A stretch of 64,000 nucleotides of DNA, taken from NCBI GenBank assembly GCA_947179485.1, contig OX359245.1:68373067-68437066 (forward strand), written 5' to 3'. The stretch comes from Allacma fusca (lineage: Eukaryota > Arthropoda > Collembola > Symphypleona > Sminthuridae). Positions 44,651 to 55,507 of this stretch are shown one piece after another. Within the stretch, counting starts at the first letter, position 1; each line of letters opens with the position of its first letter. Below the pieces are notes generated by a model, which was not told where the DNA came from, made no database searches, and worked only from the letters and a program-made list of their open reading frames with translations. Position numbers and translations under genes: made by a program.

Positions 44651-46363
44651 ACATTGAATACAATTCAATGCACATTACATTTAATTATGCCCAATTTAAC
44701 GTCGTTGGTAAGCACGTTTCTTTGGTAGTCTCCGTATTGTAACTCAAATAATATGTTTATACGTAACCATAGGTTTTATGATTATATTAGAATTGTTTAC
44801 GCATATAAAGCAATTAAAATATTGTACGACGTGGGATCTATTCATTGTTTTCATCGGGAATTTTCTCTCAGTTGTGGTTTGGATCCATTTCCGGATCAAA
44901 ATAGTTGCAGTATCAAGAGTGGGTCGTTTGTGGTTTCATTTTTTGTAAAAATCAGCAGTCAGGTGGTTTAATAATTTTCATTTGGATTGCTAATTTGATT
45001 GTTAGTGCTGCTGTCAGAAATCTATTCTCCAAGCTACTGTTATGTCTTGAAACGTCAAACATGATTTGAGGCGTTATCAATTGACAGTTATTAATTTGCT
45101 CATTCGATGAATACTTGCTGAGAAAGACAGGGGTTTTGAATGCTCTGTTATCCAAAATGTCTTATTGTTCCTTCACTGGGTCACTACTGACAATAAGTTT
45201 TTTGTGTACATTCAGCATGTATACCTGCTATTTCAGCTATATTCAACACTTGATATAGTTTTCTAGGCGTGCTTTTGTCGTTCTAAATTGAAGATGTTTT
45301 AATTCTGATGTTCTGTAAAATATGCCCCAAATGATTGTCGGATTAATGTTAGTTGTTCATATTATAATTAGTAAATCAATCCTTGCATGAAGGAGACGAG
45401 TTTTTGTTTCGTTTATTACTCTATAGATACTTTACCAGAATTTGCTGATTGATTCTTAACTGTTTTGGGTGCATGTCCATGAAAATGGTTTTAGTAACAT
45501 TCGCTAGCATATTAAAAAACCTACGTCGAAATATTGAATTCGGAGCCTAGAAATCTTTCACACCAGGTCAAAAACTACTATGTAGTATAGCCAAACAAAG
45601 ATTCTGTTGACTCGTGTTCTTCTGTTTCCTCACAGATAGTTGTTGATTAGAAGGTAAATATCTTCAATGAACTCTATACGTAGGTCAAGAACCAGATGAA
45701 AAGGATGATAGGCAGCACAAACGTGTTTACTATTACGGATTTCATGAATAAATTAGCTTCACGCTATTTATTTGTATAGTAACTTATTTTTGAACTAGAT
45801 TTCACAATTAAGGTTCTCAATTTTGCATCACGTACTGACGGGACTATGGCTTGACTCCATCAGTTTCTGGCATAAATACATTGAGGTAGGTTATGCGCAC
45901 AGTTCATACGCAATTAATTCTATGACGACGCGATTACTTCACGATATCCAAATGTTTTTAGCATCGCTGACATATATGAATTATTAATATTATCAAAACC
46001 TGCCTCCTGGTATAAGGAGATTATGGCTCCGCTTATTGTGTTTTTAAAAGCATCTAATGACAGAGAGATTATCAATCGCAATTTCCCCCAAAATATTACA
46101 AGTTTGGTATTGGATTATATTAGGAAGAACTGAAGTTACAGGATTTTAGATCACAATGCACATAACGCTATAATCTGTAGCAAAGTTTAATGGGCCTCCG
46201 CAGTTCCATAGATCCCGATGGTTTTCTCTTTTGTAGATATGGGATATACATTTTGGGAATTTGGTAGCATATCCTATTCCTTCCAGTATCTTTTTGGAGC
46301 TAAAACATGATTTTGCTGAAAATGCTTTGAAAACTTTGGAAGCAAGGTCGTCCAAGTCAAGGC
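44651..46363. other. Intergenic, no gene seen
   Basis: AT-rich with only short unrelated ORFs (44753-44971 plus, 46146-46355 minus). I see no domain, splice-bounded exon or terminal repeat before the hAT element at 46372. Confidence 0.45.
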
Positions 46364-46371
46364 TTTTACAG

Positions 46372-47606
46372 CAGAGCTGCGTTCAAGTCAAGTAAAACCC
46401 AAACTTGACCCTGAACTTGACTTGACCCTGACAGTCAAGTAGATTTTTCAGACTGTCTTGAACTTGACGGTTCATGGTCAGACAATTACTTGAAAATTCA
46501 GGGTCAAGTATTCAAGTACTTTTCGCGTAACTTGAACCTGGTCAAGTATAGCCGGGACAACTCTTGACTTGACCATGACTTGACCATGACTTGACCATGA
46601 CCCGAACTTGAACTTGACTTGAATTGTCAAGTTTTTCAAAATAGAAATATAAAAATATTATTCACACTTAAAATATAGCAACAACACTAATTCTAAATAA
46701 TCTGATCAAATACTCTTGATTTTTCTTACTGCATTCAATTAATCGACTAAAACAGCAAATGAAAATATTATTCACAATTCACAAGCTTCACCAAAAATAT
46801 TTTGATTGACTAAATCTCGATGATTAATTAATGTCTTAAATTGGTACAACTAAATCATTTCCCATTGAATTTTACTATTAATAATAATTACTTTGTGCTA
46901 ATATACAAGTTTAGGTTGCTTCACTCGAAATATTCACAATTCAGCGTCCGCCCTATGCAACAATGCAACAAACTGGCTTATATATGTAGTACAGTTGTTA
47001 ACGTTGTACAAATGTTACATTATTTAGAACGAAAAGAGTACTTGAATTTAAGTAACTTGATTCATGAACAATGTATTTATTTTATACAATAATACAGTAA
47101 ACCAATTGAACTTTGTCGCTTTCAGAGGTGGTGCTCCGAACATTTTATATTCTTATTCTTTCGGTTCACTAGTGCAACCGTGGCTTTCCAAGCGGATCTG
47201 GAGATATTGAATCGTAACGCGTAAATATGTTTTTTGACGAAATTGCATGGGTACGGAGTCTCGGAGTAACGACAACGACACTTAGAAAGAAAGCCTATTG
47301 AAATATATGGCGCCACAACTTTGATATGGGTAACGTTTAGTTACTTGAATAAGTACTTGAAATACTCATGGTTCATGGTCAAGGATTTATACATCTTTAC
47401 TTGACCATGAACATGACTTGACTCTCAAGTAGAATTTTTAATCTTGACCATGATAACTACTTGATTTCAAATCTCAGGGTCAAGTATATACATAACTTGA
47501 CCATGACTTGAATGTTCAAGTATCCATTATATTTTACTTAACCATGACCCGAACTTGACCATGACTTGAAATACTCATGGTCTACTTGAACTTGAGCGCA
47601 GCTCTG
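46372..47606. mobile_element. hAT non-autonomous element with CTTGACC subterminal arrays
   Basis: Ends CAGAGCTGCGTTCAAGTCAA and, on the other strand, CAGAGCTGCGCTCAAGTTCA are flanked by perfect 8-bp duplications TTTTACAG (46364-46371 and 47607-47614). Both ends carry dense ACTTGACCATGAC-type repeats over about 250 bp, as expected for transposase binding sites. The 1,235-bp element has no transposase. A 64-codon minus-strand ORF at 47122-47316 (ISRSAWKATVALVNRKN then CSEHHL) vaguely resembles the end of a THAP zinc finger. Confidence 0.92.
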
Positions 47607-48149
47607 TTTTACAGTACTGAATGTATGAAATTGCCTCACAGAATTCCACTTCACTAAACTCAATTGTTATTGTGTCTTGTTTTTCCTGGCTTATTTTGCT
47701 GAGATCTTTAAGGTAATCGTTCAGTTCCAAGGGTATATAGCCTCTGAGTGTTGATATTTATTTATATTTATTTCTGAAAAATATTTTCTTTTGTTTTAAC
47801 CTATCAGCAACTATGTTTAGCTAAAGCATCTTCAATGGACGTTTTTTGCTCTGGTACTTTACAAGTAGCATCACTTACAATTAGTTTCTCATGCTATGGA
47901 AATTCATAGAGAAAGTTTCGTACATGTTATTTCAGTTGTTGATTTCATTGAAAACATTTGACATTTATTGATACGTTGAAACACTGGCAATGTTTCATCA
48001 TGCTTTTGCAATTAGGGCACAAATAGTAATGTTTTGGTCGGATACTTATGTATGTATATTTTGTACAAAAAATCACAGATAGTCCTTGCCAATGTGCCAA
48101 TTTCTATCAAATAATTTTTTCATCATCCCAAATCAACAACTGTAATTAC

Positions 48150-48300
48150 CGTACAACAGTAATATTATAAAAATTGCCAATACATAGTCTTCAGCATCAG
48201 TACTTTTAATTAATCCAGCACATCCTCGGAAATATTTGTGCGTGACTATGACGAAGTTGTTACACAGATTATTATAACGTCAAGAAGGAATTTAAAGACA
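48150..48300 (+). pseudogene. Orphan micro-exon relic related to the 55.5-57.7 kb gene
   Basis: The stretch CAGTACTTTTAATTAATCCAG followed by CACATCCTCGG and GTGCGTGACTATGACGAAGT matches intron end, acceptor and exon around 56360-56410 and 56504-56563 of the repeat-exon gene. CAC replaces the usual start of the ERPRK codons and no donor follows in the expected place. It shows that part of that gene was copied next to the catalase array. Confidence 0.7.
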
Positions 48301-48505
48301 AAATATAGTATCAGTATAACATTATTTGAAAATAGTGAAACAATTTTTTAGTGATTCACTCTCTCTCCTTAACATGATCCTGTCCATTTGCAAGTCCATT
48401 GCACCAATTATCAAAGAGACTTACAAGATATATGTATGCATTTTCCATTGTAAAGCCGATGGCTTTGAATGCTCGCTTTAAAATATTTGACCATGTTCAC
48501 AAAGA

Positions 48506-51094
48506 TTAAAGTTCAGTCGAGGGCGCCCTGCAGGGACGAGAATCAGACGACATTCGCCACCTATCCACAGCTTTGTTGACCTCTGCTCCGAATTGCTCAT
48601 CGACATTTTTAAAAACTTGAATGCTCCTCGAACGAACGCCGTCCGTTACACCATCAAAGAACACTGCCAAATTCTTGACCAACCTGTCCCTGTCCCCTTG
48701 TGAAAGAGAATTCAAAAATATTCTCGGCTGACTGAAGTTATCATCATCCCCTGTATCAGCTCTTGCGACGTCACCAGATACTTTAAACACGGTTTCTCCT
48801 GCGCTGTGACTCACTTTTGGACTTGCGTAACTGTTGGGGTAATAATTCGGTCCCCCATCCCCATTCTCAATGGCTCCTCTCCCATCCCTTTGGTAACTGC
48901 GGATTTTATTCTTCGGGCTATTAATTGGCAATTGTAGGAAATTCACCCCTAATCGGTACCTCAGAGCGTCCAAATATGAAAAGGACCTCCCGAGAAGCAA
49001 AGGATCCGGGCTGAACTCTATTCCTGGGACCAAACTCCCGGGGTCAAAAGCAGATTGTTCAACTTCCGCGAAATAATCAACGGGGTTTCGATTCAATACC
49101 ATTTCGCCAACGGGTCTCAATGGAAAATCTTCTTCCAGCCAAATTTTTGTGGCATCGAAAGGATTATATTTGTAAGTGGCGGCTTCTTCGAAAGTCATGA
49201 GTTGAATGTATAACTTCCAAGAAGGAAACTCTCCCCTTGCAATTGCTTCGTACAAATCTTGAGTCGCATAATCAGGATTGGACCCAGCCAGGCAAGTTGC
49301 TCGCTCAATCGTTAAATTTTTATTCCCTTGGTTGCTTCTCCAATGGAATTTGACATAAATAGGACTCCCTGTTTCATTTACAAATTTAAATGTGTGGATC
49401 CCACCCCCGTTCATAAATCTATATCCGTCAGGAAATCCCAAGTCAGAACTGACCTGCAATGCAAAATGTGTTGACTCAGGTCTCAAACTGAAGAAATCCC
49501 AGATGGCGTTGTTATCCTTTAAATGAGTTGATGGGTGTCTTTTCTGGGAGTGGATGAAGCTGGGAAATAATATTGGGTCTCTAATAGGAAAAATATTTAT
49601 ATTATTTCCAACCAAGTCCCAATTACCATCTTCGGTATAGAACTTTGTAGAAAATCCTCGAGGATTATTGACTGTGTCTGCGGAGCCGGATTCCCCAGTT
49701 ACAGTGGAAAATCTTACGAACACATCCGTTCTCTTTCCAATTTCGGAGAAGACTGAGGCTTTGGTGTATTTTGTGATGTCATGAGTTACCGTGAAATGTC
49801 CATGCGCGCCTGCGCCCTTTGTGTGGACAACTCTTTCCGGGATTCTTTCTCTGTCAAAGTGTGCCAAGTGACTTAGTAAATTTACATCTTGGAGAAGAAT
49901 ATGCTGGCCCTTTCCTACAGTTAAGGAAGATGTCAGGCTTGGGACAGCGCGGCCATTCAGGTCCGTTGCAGCTTTGTAGGCGTCTTTTGAGGCCTCATGT
50001 TGGTTTGTCTCTGCTGCATGGAATAAAATTTTAATAATTAACTGAACCATTAATTTACAATTACTTTGTCTTTGTTTTTGTTTTTGATTTTTTGACATAT
50101 TGTTTTTGGTTAAAACGGTTTAAACTCCGAAAAAATTCGTTTTAACGGTTTAAACGGTATTTGTATAGTTTGTAACCACATTTGTTGTAAAATTTTTGAA
50201 GAAAAAATTTAGCGAAAATGTCAAAATTCATAGAAATTATATCAGTATTTAGATTCCTTAAAATCGTTTCTGAAAACTGTGTTAAAATGTAAAGTGAAAA
50301 TGCAATAGAATTGCATTAGTGTTCTGACAAACACAACGTCGTGTGACACTTCTTCCCTCAATCTGTTTTGCGTGCCAGGGGGCACAAATATCAGAAATGA
50401 GAAACTTTAAATAACATATGTAAATGTTACACTCATAACCTTGCTACTGCACCCCATTACAAAATGTTTAACTATTATTACGAACAAGCTGGATCCAGAT
50501 ATGTTACTACTCGTTAGCCAGATGATAATCATCTGTAACATCAATATCAAGTACGTTTGCGTCCTGAATGTGCTTTAAAAGAGTAACTTTAAACATATTT
50601 TATTGGGCTGAAGGAAGGTGTTGTAGTAAGCATTAAGGTTCAAGAAATCTAGAACGACAGAATTTTTTTTTTGTTTTCGCGTTATTTAAATTTTTGTTTT
50701 AGAATTCCGTTCTCTTATCAGAAAGTCCTATTCTCCGTTGATAAAGTTTCTGCATAACGACATCCGATAACATTTTCCAACCCTGATTAGTAGTACAGAT
50801 TTAGAGAAATATGTCCAGAAAAGAATCTTCTTGCAAATATTTTCAAATAGCTACTCACAAATGTTAAGCTGTGGAATCTAGCAATTATAGTAAAATTAGT
50901 CCAGTGGTCGTAGATTTTTTAAACTAGTCAAAAAATGCATCCAAATTTCGGTCTCAGCTCTTCTTTGTGCAGATCTGAGTATTTATGTGTATATTATTTA
51001 GGATTATAATAATTTTCGGTTTCGGGAACTTACGTATAAAAGCCTCCGAAATTGTAAGGCTCAAAAGAATCAAAGGTAGATAATTTTTGTACAT
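48506..51094 (-). CDS. Secreted catalase, copy 5 (intact)
   Basis: Exon 1 is 51034-51094 (signal peptide MYKNYLPLILLSLTISEAFI) and exon 2 is 50013-48506. The GTAAGT donor and CATGCAG acceptor join in phase 1 over a 1,020-bp intron to give 522 residues. An in-frame run from the intron (starting MSKNQKQKQRQSNCK) extends the ORF upstream but is intronic. The core motifs are VVHTKGAGAHG (catalytic His near 84), GESGSADTVNNPRGF, GNWDLVGNN and RSFSYLDALRYRLG (haem-ligand Tyr). This copy keeps the canonical GESGSADT loop that copies 1 and 2 lost. It ends RAPSTEL, not an SKL-type signal. Predicted extracellular hydrogen peroxide dismutase; closest relative is copy 4. Confidence 0.94.
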
Positions 51095-51190
51095 TCCGAA
51101 TAAACGGTTAAGCCCGAATGAAGTCCGTTGTGTATTGACGTTAAATGTTTCCTGTGAATATAAGGAATGTGTTTGTAGAATATATATACG

Positions 51191-51198
51191 TATTTATA
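51191..51198 (-). promoter_or_regulatory. TATA-like box of catalase copy 5
   Basis: TATAAATA on the minus strand, about 97 bp upstream of the ATG, close to the 102-bp spacing in copies 1-3; set in an AT-rich run, so less certain. Confidence 0.4.
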
Positions 51199-51488
51199 TT
51201 ATAAGATGTTTGCAAATATGTAGTGTTATAAATAATACGTAAACTTTGCAGGGACTGTATAACTTGGAATATTTGTTTGTTCTTGAATTTTTTGAGTTCT
51301 CAGAAGCAAGTTTTTATTAGTGTATATTAATTCCTTTATTGAAGCCACAATTGGAAATAGCCTATAAATTATTTCTGGCAAGTGATTTTAGATATACATA
51401 TCTACAACTATTCAAATAACCCGCAGAACCCCGAAGAATTTGCGACTCCATTTCAGAAAATATTTTAAGAGCAATAAAATTTATTGAA

Positions 51489-51515
51489 GCGACTCTCGTA
51501 CGAATCAATTAACGC
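51489..51515 (-). promoter_or_regulatory. Conserved distal catalase motif, copy 5
   Basis: GCGACTCTCGTACGAATCAA then TTAACGC on the plus strand, about 390 bp upstream of the ATG; the weakest match of the set, but the CGAATNAA core is kept. Confidence 0.35.
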
Positions 51516-52559
51516 CTCGAAAATATTTGTAATTGTCTAAAATAGTGGCCGATATGGAACGGAGAACTGGAAAGGCAATAACTGTTATGCACTTTCGAAC
51601 TTCCTATGATGCTATGACGATACGGAGATTGAACAATGGTTACAATCAATGGAATTTCTTCCGTGGTGGGATTTAATTAAGCATTCTCACAACATGCGAA
51701 AATTTTCTCCAACCATCAAAAATTACGCTTGTATTCAATGCTGTTCTCAGTGCTCTTCAGGGGTACTCCAAATCGGTACCCGTAACCATACCGCCGAGCA
51801 TACAGTACACATACTATTTCGTACCCCTACCCGCAACGTTACCTAAAACCATGTGCCTGCATCCTGTACCTGGATTGTACCCGTACCCAAAAAATGCTCG
51901 AAAATTGAACCCATATTAAGGAATATCAATGTAATATACGTAATTGCATCTGGGTACTTCATCCAGATTTGCTTAAAGGTTCAAGACGGCCCAGAGGTCA
52001 AGTCATTGCTCCGTCTTGCAGGGAATTTCTTGATCGAACCTAGCACAGCGTAATACAATTGTCTGTCACGGAGAGGATTTTTAAGTGACCAGTCCCTAGT
52101 TGACAATTTAAGCACAACTGTAAGATATGACACCTTACAAATATTATCAACCAGAACATTTCACTATCTCTGAATTTGGCATAAAATCATAGATACTAAA
52201 TCTATTAGGTGGTACTTAGGGGATGCCCGGCAAAATAGTGGAAAAAATCTGAATTCGCTACCCCAGGTTGGGGGGAGTCACAAAGTTCGATGGTGGTCAT
52301 AGCCGTAACTCAGCATCGGTTAGTCCGATTTTGTTGAAATTTGGTATACAGCTTCCTTATATGAGTCTAACAGGGGTCCGTGCTGTCCTAAATTCCAAAA
52401 TCCTAATTTTAGATTTCCCGGGTATTTTCGGGTTTTTGAGCTGCTGAGCTGATCAGAGTAACCAGAATTATTCGGGTGTACTGACTCGTTACCCCGATAG
52501 TACTCCTACCCGTACACGCTACACCAAGTAATGCCCATATATACCCGTGACCTGGGGTA
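51516..52559. other. Transposon-derived spacer with TACCCGTA motifs
   Basis: No gene. Clusters of GGTACCCGTAACC and TACCCGTACACG at about 51770-51890 and 52470-52550 surround an intermediate block. This is suggestive of subterminal repeats of a decayed element, but I cannot define its ends or a target duplication. Confidence 0.35.
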
Positions 52560-52675
52560 GGCTTCTTGCAAATTTCTCTGAAAAATCATTGCTGAATTTC
52601 CCTGCTGAATTTTGTGAGGTTGTCTTTAACGATTTTAAAAATCCCTGCTGAAAAAAGGGCCAACGTGTTTCAATA
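52560..52675. mobile_element. Relic of the CAGGGGTCGG hAT MITE
   Basis: Reads TTTCCCTGCTGAATTTTGTG and ACGATTTTAAAAATCCCTGC in the order of the 13087 copy; both ends are lost. Confidence 0.65.
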
Positions 52676-52721
52676 TCGAATTTATCAACAATCAGTGATT
52701 AATTACAAGTGTGATTTTTTT

Positions 52722-55291
52722 CAGGCATGTAGCCAGGAACTGGCCAAGGGGGGGAGGGCAACATTAATTAGAACGTACATATACCAAAACCTAGAAGCAA
52801 CAATGAAAATAAGTCGAAAACAGGCGCTGCAAGTCAGGTTAATTGACCCTTCCATGAAAGTACAAAAGAAAGGTCGGTCTGAAGTCGAAGGTCACAGCTA
52901 TACAGGAAGTCAGACCGGTCAGTCTCAAATTTCGAGCGATGTCCCAACCCTCGAATACAACAACCACGGTAAAACCTCGATGCATAAAGCAAAAAATGAT
53001 TTCAGCAATATTTGAATTTGTCTGAAAACTTCTAAACATAATATTTTGAAATGATTTCAAAATGCTTACGAGAAACAATCATAATTTCACAATTTACAAT
53101 ACGGCAAATTACGGTCAATGCACAACTTAGAGTAAACGTCAAGGTCTAGATTACAAGCTATCGGGCGAAATTCTTTCAGGTTCTTAATCAGCGCACTGAG
53201 TTTGCCCAGAACATACAAATTTATAAAACGCTCAAATCAGTTGATAATCTACTACACTTTTCCGAATGCAGCTGTACATTACATTGTAAAGGATTTCCTC
53301 AACGCCCCCCAAAATTCCATCTGCAAGACTTCCAATCAACCACACTTCATTGAAAACTAACTTTTATTGCGAGTCCTGTTCACTAAATTGAAAGTTCGGG
53401 GTTGAGTTTGAGTGGAATTATTGTAGATTAAATTGTGATTAAGGGTTCTAGCGTCTGTTTGAGTCCATGAGTACCGAGTACCATGAGTGCGAGTTCCAAA
53501 AATTATATAATTCGAACTCCGAGGCTGAGTTCGAGTGCAAGGATTAAAGCTTATAAAATTATTGCTGTGAGTTCGAGGGTTCGAAAAAGTTCATAGAACT
53601 CGTGAGTTCCGAGTTTGAGTGCCCAAATAATGCCGATCCATAGATGGGCATGTTTCTCCCCCTCTGCCTCTTTGTGCGAGGGATGGAATATAGCCTGCTC
53701 GCACTCTCCCTCGTCATCAATCGAGCGACACGTTACGGGTTGTCCTCGTCCTCGCCCTCGTGAGGGGTTACTTTTAAAATACACCCCTCTCCCTCGCACT
53801 CATGAGGGCCCTCGTTATTTTATATTACAAGTAAAAAATCCCCCCACAATTTCCTGTGCCTTGAAATAACTTTTTCGCAGACACTTGGTTAAAATATGAC
53901 AACTTCAATATGTAACGACATTCCCCCAGTTCTGAACGTACGGAACTTTTGGATAGCTTAGAAAGTTTATAAAATTTCCTACAACCTAGCGTTCAAAACA
54001 AATTTTAAAAAAATTGTTGTGGAAATAAACTACTGTATTCAAAATAGTGCCCTATATTGGTGCAGGTTTTACCCAGGTATTTGGGTATAGGCACATATTA
54101 TGTACGTTACATGTATTATTACGTATGTTATATATATTCGTGGTTGACATAATTGTAAAAAGTATAAAAAACTTATAAAAGATTTTGTCCTGAAAATAAC
54201 GTAAAAAACAAGTTTAAAATTCTAATTCATCGGTAAAAAGTGCCTATCCTCCTTATATTTTAATTGTCGGCAAAATGGAAAACATTCAGTAGTCAAACTA
54301 CAATATTTTGTTATAAAAGACATTTTTTTGGCCTTTGACAATAATTCTTCATTATAATCGATTCAGTAGCTCAGAAAATTACTATTATTGATCAAAGCTG
54401 TTTTCTACGTCTCCGGTTAATAAAGATTAGTCACAAATAGGTTCCATAAACCTCAGACCAGTAATATTCAATAGTAGGGTCTGCAAACAGCATTAATCAA
54501 ATATAAAGCCCAGGTGTCCTTGTTTAAAATGATCATGTCTCCCCATCATCCTAAATTGAAATTTTTTTCTGGAGTAATATGAGAAATTTCAACCTAAACA
54601 AGAGAAACTTTTACTTTAAAAAATTAAAACTGGGATTTTTGCCCAGGGCCATAAACCATGTACCTAAGACGTTATGAAGTTGGTCTTGCTACAGAACAAT
54701 ATATGTATGATTTTCGCATAACGATTAAGGTAAGAGAAGGTCATGAGGGCCTGCATGTGTACTCTGCCTCCCCCTCTTTCGTTCACATCCTATTCATAGG
54801 TCCTCTCCCTCATGTTCATGAGGGCGCCTAAAATCAACGTGTACTCGCCATCACCCTCGCAGTTTGTGAGGGCGAGGACGAGGGAGAGGGCGAGGCATCC
54901 CTCAATCCCTCGTGAGGGTGCCCATGTATGTGCCGATCTATGATGGACACACATTGCGATACGATTTTCGCGCGTATGGATGGGTCAACTTTTGACGGGA
55001 GGAGCCGTGGGTAATAAATCATTCACTTACGAAACATGCAAACTTGATGGGTGATTCTAGAGTTATGCTATTTATACACAGATATTTACATGGATTACTG
55101 CCTGTGTTGAGTTTCGCAGTGATTTTTTTAAGTACAAATAAAAAAAATAGTACTGTCAAATCACTGAAAAGGTTTGCATGTCTCGGTATGGACTGATTTA
55201 TTTTTAACTTTTTGAGTGATTTGAGAGTATTTTATTTCGAATGGGGGGGGGGGTCAATTGCCCCCTTTGTCCCCCCTTGGCTACGCGCCTG
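52722..55291. mobile_element. Probable hAT-like element carrying a nested hAT element
   Basis: The left end CAGGCATGTAGCCAGG and the right end, reverse complement CAGGCGCGTAGCCAAGG, form imperfect inverted repeats with G-rich subterminal runs. Flanks ATTTTTTT and ATTTTTTC match at 7 of 8 bases. Without the nested 53639-54930 insertion the element would be about 1.28 kb. A 133-codon plus ORF (52614-53015) overlaps its left end and has no known domain. GAGTTCGAGT-type words at 53394-53620 may be its subterminal repeats or a third remnant. Confidence 0.5.
53639..54930. mobile_element. Nested hAT non-autonomous element with GAGGGCGAGG arrays
   Basis: The ends CATAGATGGGCA and, on the other strand, CATACATGGGCA are flanked by perfect 8-bp duplications TGCCGATC (53631-53638 and 54931-54938). 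Subterminal regions are dense in CCTCGTCCTCGCCCTCG-type words. The 1,292-bp interior is AT-rich and non-coding; short ORFs at 53551-53869 are products of the repeats. Confidence 0.9.
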
Positions 55292-55507
55292 ATTTTTTCC
55301 ATACGTCAATGGTAACTCCAATGGCATATTTTTCCTTGAATTTACACAAGAGTTAACTTCGCTCCAACGGTTAGATACAATAGTTTAATGATTGGGCACC
55401 AATTCCTTGCTGAGTGTTATTGCTGGAAAATACTTCTGATAATAGACGTTCCATTGTTACCGTGAAATACAACTTTGGATTTCCTCACTCTATTGTCCGA
55501 AGGTACC

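Noticed and set aside
50014-50098. N-terminal extension of catalase 5 starting MSKNQKQKQRQ
   Set aside because: It is read-through into the intron; a signal-peptide exon at 51034-51094 with consensus splice sites matches the other copies.
53551-53869. Overlapping ORFs on both strands in GC-rich sequence
   Set aside because: They arise from the CCTCG/CGAGG subterminal repeats of a hAT element.
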